Assembly (NCBI GenBank): GCA_021817025.1
Contig: JAKAWF010000177.1
Location: 1 to 6,906 of the forward strand
Direction: 5' to 3'
Length of the DNA: 6,906 bases
Source: a bacterium
GTDB lineage: Bacteria; Chloroflexota; Dormibacteria; UBA8260; Bog-877
Below are positions 1 to 5,075 of this stretch, in pieces (within the stretch, counting starts at the first letter, position 1; each line of letters opens with the position of its first letter). Under the pieces are notes generated by a model. The model worked only from the letters and a program-made list of their open reading frames with translations, made no database searches and was not told the origin of the DNA. A program made the translations under genes and the position numbers.

Positions 1-1774
1 GCCGCCGCAGCGCCGTGGAGAGCAGCAGGTCGAGGTGGTTGTGCAGCGCCGCGTGCCACCAGCGCCGGGGCAGCATCACCGGGATCAGGACCACCACGCG
101 GCGGCGTGACGACGGCTTCAAAGAGCCGATGTAGCGCAGCAGGGGGCGCGCCACCGAGTGGTACTGCGAGGGCAGGACCACCAGGGGAACTCCGGGATCC
201 CAGCGCTGCCACGCCTGCTCCAGCCACGCCTGGCGCTGGTCGTCCTCGGCGAACACCACCGTCACCGCGGTCACCTGGTCACCCATGGAGAGCGCCTGGG
301 AGATGGCCTCCCGGGTGAGGGTGGAGATGTCGGTGAAGGGAACCACCACGATGCTCGTCCCGCGCTTCGGTTTGGCGGGCGTCTGGCCTCTCCGCAGCTC
401 CCGGGCGACGCCGACGTAGTAGTGCTTGATGCGGATGAAGAGCAGGATCAGCAGCGGCACCACCACCACCACCACCCAGGCCCCCTCCCGGAACTTGGTG
501 AGCACGAAGATCAGGGTCGAGGCCCCGCTGGCGGCCGCCCCGAGCGCGTTGATGGCGGCCCGCCAGCGCCAGCCCGAGGAGCGCACCCGCCACCAGTGCC
601 GGACCATGCCCGACTGCGCCAGGGTGAAACCGGTGAAGACCCCGATCGCGAACAGCGGGATCAGGGAGTCGGTGTTGCCCGAGGTCGCCACCAGCAGGGT
701 CGCGGCCAGCACGGCCAGCACCCAGATGCCGTTGTTGAAGACCAGCCGGTCGCCCCGGATCGCAAAGGCATGCGGCAGCCGGTCGTCGCCGGCCAGCAGG
801 CTCGCCAGCACGGGCAGGCCGCCGAAAGAGGTGTTGGCGGCGAGCGCCAGCACCAGGGTGACCAGGATCGAGATCCCGTCGAAGAGCCAGCCCCGACCGA
901 TGCTGTAGGCGACGATCTGGTTGAGCACCGCGTTCCCCGCCCGCGGCTCCACCTGGAAGCGCTGCACCAGAACCGCCAATCCCAGCAGCATCGCCGCCAG
1001 CAGGATGCCCAACAGCAATTCGGTCTGGCGCGCCGTGTTCACCCGCGGCTTGCGGAAGAGGGGGACGCCGTTGGCGATCGCCTCGACTCCGGTCAGAGCG
1101 CTGCAGCCGGCCGAGAAGGCCTGCAGCACCAGCAGCACCCCCACCGCCTGGAGCGCGTGGGTCGCAATCTGGGGGGCCCCCTGAGGGTGCAGATGAGGGG
1201 CGAACGGGTGGATCAGCCCAATCGCGATGACGGCCAGGATGGCCAAGATGAAGGCCAGGGTCGGGACGAGAAAGGCCCTCGCCCCTTCCGCCAAACCCCG
1301 CAGGTTCATGAAGGCCACCAAAGCGAGGATCCCCAGGCAGATCGGCAGGGTGTAGGGGTACAGCCCGGTGAAGGCGGAGGTCAGGGAGCCGACCCCGGCG
1401 GCGATCGAGACCGCCACCGTCAGGGTGTAGTCGACGATCAGGGCCGCCCCCGCCAGCAGCGAGAGGGCGCCCCCGAGGTTGGCCCGGGCGACCGCGTAGG
1501 CGCCGCCTCCGCCCGGGTAGGCCACGATCACCTGGGTGTAGGAGGTGACCAGCAGCACCAGCAGGGCGACGATGGCCAGGCTGATCCACGGGGCCACCCG
1601 CAGAGCGACCAGGCCGCCCGCCCCCAGGGCCAGCAACAGGGCCTGGGGGCCGTACGCCACCGAGGTGAGGGCGTCCAGGGAGAGGGCGGAGAGTCCCTCT
1701 ATGGGGTTGATCTCCTCCTTCTTGGCTTCGCTGGAGCGCAGCGGCCGACCCAGAAGAGTGCGCCCAAGCCCCAA
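1..1774 (-). CDS. kimA: KimA-type potassium/proton symporter, APC superfamily (3' end cut by window edge)
   Basis: This is an integral membrane transporter with 591 codons visible and no stop before the left edge; Bacillus subtilis KimA (YdaO) is about 607 residues. The N-terminus carries the family signature SLDALTSVAYG (residues 32-42), then AYPGGGGAY (85-93) and DYTLTVAVS (115-123). Residues D34, Y41, D115, Y116, T119, S123, T228 and E231 align at a constant offset of two with positions I recall as potassium-coordinating in B. subtilis KimA (36, 43, 117, 118, 121, 125, 230, 233). The counterpart of Tyr377 is F375. About twelve hydrophobic segments are followed from residue 470 by a cytosolic UspA-like domain (TSIVVVPFTDIS onward). 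The start is TTG: an in-frame TGA lies six codons upstream, no ATG or GTG lies between, and GGAAGGGG sits 5 nt ahead. The gene is co-directional with the MFS gene but 176 bp away, so probably separately controlled. The family call is strong; potassium as substrate is inferred from the conserved residues. Confidence 0.9.
   Translation of the reverse strand, partial: MGLGRTLLGRPLRSSEAKKEEINPIEGLSALSLDALTSVAYGPQALLLALGAGGLVALRVAPWISLAIVALLVLLVTSYTQVIVAYPGGGGAYAVARANLGGALSLLAGAALIVDYTLTVAVSIAAGVGSLTSAFTGLYPYTLPICLGILALVAFMNLRGLAEGARAFLVPTLAFILAILAVIAIGLIHPFAPHLHPQGAPQIATHALQAVGVLLVLQAFSAGCSALTGVEAIANGVPLFRKPRVNTARQTELLLGILLAAMLLGLAVLVQRFQVEPRAGNAVLNQIVAYSIGRGWLFDGISILVTLVLALAANTSFGGLPVLASLLAGDDRLPHAFAIRGDRLVFNNGIWVLAVLAATLLVATSGNTDSLIPLFAIGVFTGFTLAQSGMVRHWWRVRSSGWRWRAAINALGAAASGASTLIFVLTKFREGAWVVVVVVPLLILLFIRIKHYYVGVARELRRGQTPAKPKRGTSIVVVPFTDISTLTREAISQALSMGDQVTAVTVVFAEDDQRQAWLEQAWQRWDPGVPLVVLPSQYHSVARPLLRYIGSLKPSSRRRVVVLIPVMLPRRWWHAALHNHLDLLLSTALRR
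458..475 (-). repeat. Six-unit GTG trinucleotide repeat in the KimA-type gene
   Basis: Six CAC units on the plus strand are six consecutive GTG codons on the minus strand, encoding V434-V439 in the last hydrophobic segment before the cytosolic domain. All six valines use the same codon. Loss or gain of a unit would keep the frame and change the helix length by one residue. Confidence 0.6.
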
Positions 1775-1779
1775 TGCAG

Positions 1780-1787
1780 CCCCTTCC
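1780..1787 (-). promoter_or_regulatory. Shine-Dalgarno sequence that decides the TTG start of the KimA-type gene
   Basis: On the minus strand GGAAGGGG lies 5 nt before the TTG at 1774-1772. A second in-frame TTG, just after the TGA stop, overlaps this purine run and so cannot use it. With the start at 1774, conserved residues fall within two positions of their places in Bacillus KimA, which independently supports the choice. Confidence 0.65.
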
Positions 1788-1804
1788 AATCAAGCGCCGG
1801 CCCA

Positions 1805-1828
1805 CGTCTCCTCGGCGCCGAGGAGACG
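1805..1828. promoter_or_regulatory. Perfect 24-bp palindrome upstream of the KimA-type gene
   Basis: The half-site CGTCTCCTCGGC is followed directly by its exact reverse complement, 12 + 12 bp with no spacer. It lies 30 bp upstream of the TTG start, in the only intergenic region ahead of this gene. As DNA it could be an operator for a dimeric regulator. As RNA it would form a 10-bp stem with a GCGC loop in the leader. No U-tract follows on the minus strand, so it is not a standard intrinsic terminator. That it is a perfect palindrome is seen directly; any function is inferred. Confidence 0.5.
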
Positions 1829-1907
1829 ATCTCCCCGGGAGCACCTGACAGTGAGGTTAGCGGGTGCGCGGAGCGTTTCTGGGCCGTGAACTCACAGAAG
1901 AGCTGAA

Positions 1908-1924
1908 GGCCGCTGGCGGCGGCC
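1908..1924 (-). terminator. Weak terminator-like hairpin after the MFS gene
   Basis: GGCCGC and GCGGCC form a perfect 6-bp GC-only stem with a 5-nt loop (TGGCG on the plus strand), starting 26 nt past the MFS stop codon. On the minus strand it is followed by TTCAGCTCTTCT, which has some T residues but no run. It may reduce read-through into the KimA-type gene, but such short GC-rich stems also arise by chance in DNA this rich in GC. Confidence 0.25.
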
Positions 1925-1950
1925 ACCATCGAGGCGCCGCCTGATCGGCC

Positions 1951-3327
1951 TCAAGGAAGCTGGGAACCGGCCAGACTCTCCGCGGGCCCGTAGATCCACT
2001 CCGGATGGCCCTCCCACGCCGGGACGTGGTGGCGGTGGTGAGGGTCCGTCTCCCTCATCAGGACAAGCACCAGGGTCCCGGACAGTCCCATCAGGAAGGC
2101 GGTGGCCCAGAAGGCGGCGACCAGACCGAACAGGACGGCCACCACCCCCAACACCAGGGGCCCCACGGCGTAGCCGCCGTCACGCCACAGACGGTAGACA
2201 CCCAGGGCTCCGCCCCGCCAGGCCGGGTGGGCCACGTCGCCGACAGCGGAGATGAGGTTCGGGTACACCAGCGCCATGCCCGCCCCCATCAGCCCACTGT
2301 CGACCAACCACCAGGCGAGGCCCGAAGTGAGCGGGATCAGGGCGACGGCAACCCCGACCGTCACGATGCCCGATGCGATCGGAAGCCGCCGGCCCACCCG
2401 GTCGGCGAGGGCGCCGGTCGCCACCTGTCCCAGGCCCCAGACCCAGGCGTACACCCCGACCACCAAGCCGATCTGGAGCACCGACAGCCCCCGCTGCAGG
2501 AAGTAGAGCGGGAAGAATCCAATCACCAGGCTGTCCGCGAACTTGTTGAGGAAGCCCCCCTGGCAGACGGCCAGCATGCTGCGATCACGCCAGCTCATGT
2601 AGGCCGCCAACCTGCCCAGCGCGGGGGGCCGGTCCGACGGCGGGCCAGACCTGGTCCCAGCCGCCCGGGAGGGCGCGGCCTGGGCATCTTTCCGGTCGCC
2701 CTCCGCACGGGCGAAGTGGATTGTCTCTCGGGTCGGCCAGATCGTGATCGCGGCGCCCAGCGCGACGATCCCGAGGGCGAGGACGTAGGGTGCCGGCCGC
2801 AGGCCGTAGGCGGTGACCAGCACCCCGGCGGCAAAGCCCCCCAGGCCAACCCCAACGTACCCGGTGGCCTCGTTGATCCCCACCGCCACCCCGCGGTTCA
2901 CCGGCCCCACCAGATCGATCATGGAGGTCACCGACATGGTCCAGGTGAGGGCCTGGTTGACGCCCAGGAACAGGTTGGCGACCACCACCCAGATCCAGTT
3001 CTGGGCAAAGATGATGAGGAGCGCGTAGGGCACGGCGAACGCCCAGCCGGCCAGCAGGAGGAGCTTGCGCCCGTGCCGGTCGGACAACCGACCGGAGACC
3101 AGGTTCATGGTCGCCTTGACCACCCCGAAGGCGGAGACGAAGGAGACGGTGTAGAGCACCGAGGTCACCCCAAAGGTGTGCTGAGCGAGCGGCGGCAGGG
3201 CGACCCGCTCCACCCCCATGGTGGCTCCCACCATCGTGGTGAGGAGGGCCAGCAGGCTGAACTGGAACCAGTTCTGGCGCAGACCATGCCTGGGACGGCC
3301 GGGCCGGCCCTGGTCCGACTCGCTCAT
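1951..3327 (-). CDS. MFS transporter in an operon with the ArsR-rhodanese regulator
   Basis: This is a complete 458-residue major facilitator superfamily protein, a secondary transporter of the cytoplasmic membrane. MFS motif A occurs in both halves: GRLSDRHGRK (79-88, loop 2-3) and GALADRVGRR (305-314, loop 8-9). A glycine-rich motif-C-like stretch (TGYVGVGLGGFAAG, about 155-168) fits helix 5, which would suggest an exporter. A polar, low-complexity cytosolic loop (about 200-240) joins the two six-helix halves. The tail is unusual: DPHHRHH at 428-434 and another His at 441, a possible metal-contacting segment. The ATG at 3327 is directly preceded by an in-frame TAG, and helix 1 begins near residue 22, so the start is secure, although the Shine-Dalgarno sequence is very weak. 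The gene follows the regulator at 58 bp on the same strand. The substrate is unknown; a thiol, sulfur or metalloid compound is only suggested by context. Confidence 0.88.
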   Translation of the reverse strand: MSESDQGRPGRPRHGLRQNWFQFSLLALLTTMVGATMGVERVALPPLAQHTFGVTSVLYTVSFVSAFGVVKATMNLVSGRLSDRHGRKLLLLAGWAFAVPYALLIIFAQNWIWVVVANLFLGVNQALTWTMSVTSMIDLVGPVNRGVAVGINEATGYVGVGLGGFAAGVLVTAYGLRPAPYVLALGIVALGAAITIWPTRETIHFARAEGDRKDAQAAPSRAAGTRSGPPSDRPPALGRLAAYMSWRDRSMLAVCQGGFLNKFADSLVIGFFPLYFLQRGLSVLQIGLVVGVYAWVWGLGQVATGALADRVGRRLPIASGIVTVGVAVALIPLTSGLAWWLVDSGLMGAGMALVYPNLISAVGDVAHPAWRGGALGVYRLWRDGGYAVGPLVLGVVAVLFGLVAAFWATAFLMGLSGTLVLVLMRETDPHHRHHVPAWEGHPEWIYGPAESLAGSQLP

Positions 3328-3340
3328 CTAGACAGCGCTC

Positions 3341-3376
3341 GGCCGCGACCCGCGCCGGGGATGCGCAGCCGCGGCC
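3341..3376 (-). repeat. Inverted repeat between the regulator and MFS genes
   Basis: GGCCGCG (3341-3347) and CGCGGCC (3370-3376) are exact reverse complements separated by 22 nt, filling most of the 58-bp gap. In the shared transcript this could be an intercistronic stem that stabilises one cistron or tunes translation of the transporter, whose own Shine-Dalgarno sequence is poor. The arm is short for such GC-rich DNA, so chance is a real alternative. Confidence 0.25.
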
Positions 3377-3385
3377 GGACGCGCC

Positions 3386-4051
3386 TCAGGCCACACCCAC
3401 GGCGACCTCACGGCCGGAGATCGACCACTCCGGGAAGCCCTGCTCCAGCCGCCTGGCCCGCATTCCCGCCCGACGCAACCGGACCACGGCCTCGCCTGAG
3501 AAGAGGCAGTACGGGCCCCTGCAGTAGGCCACGATCTCCCTCCCCGTGGGCAACTCCCCGAGACGTCCTTCAAGCTCGTCGACCGGAATGGAGACAGCCC
3601 CCGGGATGTGACCGGCGAGGTACTCGAGGGGGGGACGCACGTCAATCACCAGGATGTCGCCCCCAAGGAGCCGACGCTCCAGCTCACCCTGGCTGACAGG
3701 CTCGAGCGGGTCCGGCTGCCCGAAGTCGGCCGCCACCACCCGGGCGACCTCCGGCAGCCGCTCAGCCGCCAGGTCCCGAAGCGAAACCCAGAGCGCAGCC
3801 ACCTCAGTGCCGGCCACGCGATAGCGGACCTGGGTGCCCGCTCGGCGGCGCTCGATCAGATGGGCCTGATGGAGAACCTGCAGATGCTGAGAGGCGCTCT
3901 GCAGGCTCAGTCGCGCCTCCTTGGCGAGCTCGTCAACGCTGCGCTCGCCCTGGCACAGGAGATCCAGCAGCTCCAGCCGGTGCCCGTTGGCAAGCGCCTG
4001 GCCCGCCCGGGCAAGCTGCTCGTACAGCCTATCCTTAAATGATCCACTCAT
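3386..4051 (-). CDS. ArsR-family transcriptional regulator fused to a rhodanese domain
   Basis: This 221-residue fusion is a cytoplasmic DNA-binding repressor with a sulfurtransferase-type domain. Residues 1-100 form an ArsR/SmtB winged helix: HRLELLDLLCQGERSVDELAKEA leads into the recognition helix SLQSASQHLQVLHQAHL (49-65) and the wing RRRAGTQVRYRVAG. Residues about 119-217 form a rhodanese domain with VIDVRPPLEYLAGHIPGAVSIP (135-156) and the active-site loop CRGPYC (177-182), where C177 is the expected persulfide-forming cysteine. The classic CVC metal site of arsenic-sensing ArsR is absent; the DNA-binding half has only C33. The N-terminus FKDRLYEQLARAGQAL is typical of this fusion family, supporting the ATG at 4051. 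No Shine-Dalgarno sequence precedes it and a -10 hexamer lies just upstream, so the mRNA is probably leaderless. The gene heads an operon with the MFS transporter. Sensing of a sulfane-sulfur or thiol signal is inferred. Confidence 0.93.
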   Translation of the reverse strand: MSGSFKDRLYEQLARAGQALANGHRLELLDLLCQGERSVDELAKEARLSLQSASQHLQVLHQAHLIERRRAGTQVRYRVAGTEVAALWVSLRDLAAERLPEVARVVAADFGQPDPLEPVSQGELERRLLGGDILVIDVRPPLEYLAGHIPGAVSIPVDELEGRLGELPTGREIVAYCRGPYCLFSGEAVVRLRRAGMRARRLEQGFPEWSISGREVAVGVA

Positions 4052-4062
4052 AAGTGGATCAT
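4039..4062. promoter_or_regulatory. Putative ArsR operator centred on the regulator's own start codon
   Basis: ATGATCCACT (4039-4048) and AGTGGATCAT (4053-4062) are perfect 10-bp inverted repeats with a 4-bp spacer, which on the minus strand reads TATG and contains the regulator's start codon. ArsR/SmtB dimers typically bind imperfect AT-containing palindromes at or near their own promoter. This site is also more AT-rich than its surroundings. Binding here would cover the -10 region and the transcription start, giving negative autoregulation of the regulator-MFS operon. The repeat is seen directly; its role is inferred. Confidence 0.72.
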
Positions 4063-4063
4063 A
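4058..4063 (-). promoter_or_regulatory. Candidate -10 element of the regulator-MFS operon
   Basis: TATGAT on the minus strand matches TATAAT at 5 of 6 positions and ends 6 nt before the ATG, so transcription would begin at or within a base or two of the start codon. An overlapping alternative, TAATAT (4061-4066), carries the extended -10 TGn motif (TGC). No -35 hexamer is seen at 16-18 bp. The element lies inside the putative operator. Confidence 0.45.
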
Positions 4064-4288
4064 TTAGCACAAGTTCAAACAGACCCCTGCCTCCAGCCCG
4101 GAGGCGCGAACCGCGCGCTTCCTGGCCCGGATCGGGCCCAAAGCAAACCTTTCACCGTCCGGCACCGTTGAAGGTGCGATGAGCACCGCATCGAGTTGGT
4201 CGCCTGTGCCGGCGGTTCGAAGGTGGGAGTGCCGCCCCAATCTGCCCCGCCGGAGCGCGGATGGGTTCGTCTCCCGTCATGCTGAGCG

Positions 4289-4320
4289 GGGACACAGAGA
4301 GGCTGAGTTCACGGTGTCCC
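4289..4320 (+). repeat. Inverted repeat in the methyltransferase leader
   Basis: GGGACAC (4289-4295) and GTGTCCC (4314-4320) are exact 7-bp arms separated by 18 nt, ending 7 nt before the GGGAGGG ribosome binding site. If transcribed, the stem would place a structured leader just ahead of the translation start. Function is unproven and the loop is long. Confidence 0.25.
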
Positions 4321-4327
4321 TGCAACC

Positions 4328-4334
4328 GGGAGGG
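4328..4334 (+). promoter_or_regulatory. Shine-Dalgarno sequence that decides the GTG start of the methyltransferase
   Basis: GGGAGGG ends 4 nt before the GTG at 4339 and is the best ribosome binding site in this region. The more distant in-frame ATG codons (4261 and 4279) have no comparable site, and the extra residues they would add (MGSSPVMLSGDTERL and onward) are not family-like. Confidence 0.65.
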
Positions 4335-4338
4335 TCAG

Positions 4339-4974
4339 GTGAGTAGCGAGAACTGGGACCAGCGCTTTGCCGAGCGCCCCTGGATCAGCCATCCCGACCC
4401 ACTGCTGACGGAGGTCGCGGGCGAGCTGGCGCCCGGACGCGCCATCGACCTCGGCTGCGGTCCCGGGCGCAATGCCATCTGGCTGGCGGAGCGGGGGTTT
4501 CGGGTGACCGGCGTCGACGCTTCCGCGGTCGGGCTCGGCCAGGCGCGCGAGCGGGCCGCCGCTGCGGGCGTGCATCTGGACCTGGTCCTTGCGGATCTCC
4601 GCTCGTATCTGGTGGGGGAGTCCGCCTTCGATCTGGCCGTGGTCGCCAATCTGCACCCCGGCCCGGGCGAGCTGGGGGAGATCCTGGCCCGGGCGGTGGT
4701 CGGCCTGGCCCCCGGTGGCCACCTCTTCGTGGTCGGCCACCACCTCGACAACCTCGGTCTGGACGGGCCTGGGGACCCTGAGTTGCTGTACACGGTGGAG
4801 GGGCTCGCGGCGGAGCTGCCTCCCGGTCTCGCCGTCGAGCGCTTGGAGAGAGTTGAAAGACATCCGGGCCGCCAGTCCGGCGGCCCGGATGCGGCGGTGT
4901 TGCTGTGGGGTCACCGGCTGGCCCTGGGCGAACCGTCAGGCCCCAGCCTGCCGGGATCGCGCGATGGGTCCTGA
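4339..4974 (+). CDS. Class I SAM-dependent methyltransferase, TehB-like
   Basis: Counted from the GTG start this is a 211-residue soluble enzyme, the usual length for the family. Motif I is AIDLGCGPGRNAIWLAERGF (35-54), the SAM-binding glycine loop. D60 in VTGVDAS closes strand 2, the acidic position that holds the SAM ribose. ADL (85-87) and FDLAVVANLHPG (97-108) follow, then LAPGGHLFVVGH (123-134). The C-terminal stretch GHHLDNLGLDGPGDPELLYT (133-152) resembles the GHxxDNL...GPxDPxxLYT signature of a common actinobacterial TehB-like group. The opening NWDQRFAERPW is also family-typical, which supports the GTG rather than the upstream ATG at 4261. The gene is divergent from the regulator-transporter operon and 101 bp ahead of the glycoside hydrolase. 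The methyl acceptor cannot be read from sequence; small thiols, chalcogen or metalloid oxyanions are possible from family and context. The codons for residues 175-185 contain a strong hairpin. Confidence 0.88.
   Translation: MSSENWDQRFAERPWISHPDPLLTEVAGELAPGRAIDLGCGPGRNAIWLAERGFRVTGVDASAVGLGQARERAAAAGVHLDLVLADLRSYLVGESAFDLAVVANLHPGPGELGEILARAVVGLAPGGHLFVVGHHLDNLGLDGPGDPELLYTVEGLAAELPPGLAVERLERVERHPGRQSGGPDAAVLLWGHRLALGEPSGPSLPGSRDGS
4861..4891 (+). repeat. Perfect 13-bp hairpin inside the methyltransferase coding region
   Basis: CATCCGGGCCGCC (4861-4873) is followed after a 5-nt loop (AGTCC) by its exact reverse complement (4879-4891). The stem is about 77 percent GC. It encodes the variable segment HPGRQSGGPDA just before the last family-conserved strand DAAVLLWGHRL. 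No T-tract follows, so it is not a standard terminator. It could be a small repeat-element insertion or a structured mRNA segment. Confidence 0.6.
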
Positions 4975-5075
4975 AATCTCGCCTCGCGCGCCGGACGATG
5001 CCCCAGAGGCCGTGAGGACCCGGGCACCGTCGTTGGCAAGGCCTTAATCGCTGAATCCCATGATCAACCCACCAG
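4975..5075. other. Short intergenic region before the glycoside hydrolase
   Basis: The 101 bp between the methyltransferase stop and the hydrolase start contain no clear terminator. TTGGCA (5033-5038) and CATGAT (5059-5064) resemble -35 and -10 hexamers, but their 20-bp spacing is too long for confidence. If CATGAT is used, the mRNA leader would be only a few nucleotides, in keeping with the lack of a Shine-Dalgarno sequence. Confidence 0.3.

Larger units (their letters stand above)
1775..1950. other. Intergenic region between the MFS gene and the KimA-type gene
   Basis: This 176-bp non-coding stretch holds the terminator-like hairpin, the 24-bp palindrome and the Shine-Dalgarno sequence listed separately. 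I found no convincing -35/-10 pair on the minus strand. The minus-strand stretch CGCTAACCTCAC near 1851-1862 resembles one conserved strip of the ydaO-type c-di-AMP riboswitch, but the rest of that fold is not recognisable. Confidence 0.5.
4052..4338. other. Divergent intergenic region between the regulator and the methyltransferase
   Basis: The region holds the regulator's -10 and most of its operator at the left end and the methyltransferase ribosome binding site at the right end. Between them are small inverted repeats: GCCTCC/GGAGGC (4089-4105), and GGTGC (4173-4177), which could pair with GCACC on either side (4162-4166 or 4183-4187). I found no convincing rightward sigma-70 promoter; the nearest is TTGAAG at 4168-4173 without a good -10. 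No gene is supported here. The reading frame does extend upstream to an ATG at 4261, but that 26-residue stretch does not match the methyltransferase family. Confidence 0.5.

Noticed and set aside
279..1844. 521-codon minus-strand frame overlapping the KimA-type gene
   Set aside because: It is frame-shifted relative to the transporter, rich in Gly/Arg/Pro and without hydrophobic helices. The correct frame starts with TTG at 1774.
1829..1900. Possible ydaO-type c-di-AMP riboswitch ahead of the KimA-type gene
   Set aside because: Minus-strand GCTAACCTC matches one conserved strip of that riboswitch, and the gene is a classic target, but the GGGG-containing 5' strip and the supporting stems are not recognisable in the 176-bp leader. 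A covariance-model search with RF00379 would settle it.
158..1906. Long open frame on the plus strand opposite the KimA-type gene
   Set aside because: The product is Gln/Arg/Gly/His-rich with no family signature, while the minus-strand frame ending at 1774 encodes a clear membrane transporter. It is a shadow of GC-rich coding DNA.
2005..3696. 563-codon plus-strand frame opposite the MFS gene
   Set aside because: Low-complexity, charged product with no recognisable domain; the antisense MFS frame has paired motif A copies and twelve helices.
4089..4105. GCCTCC/GGAGGC hairpin as a terminator
   Set aside because: The stem is only 6 bp, no T-tract follows on either strand, and it lies upstream of both divergent genes, where a terminator would have nothing to end.
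4261..4338. Upstream ATG start for the methyltransferase giving 237 residues
   Set aside because: No ribosome binding site at 4261, and the added 26 residues do not resemble the family; GTG 4339 has GGGAGGG at the right distance.
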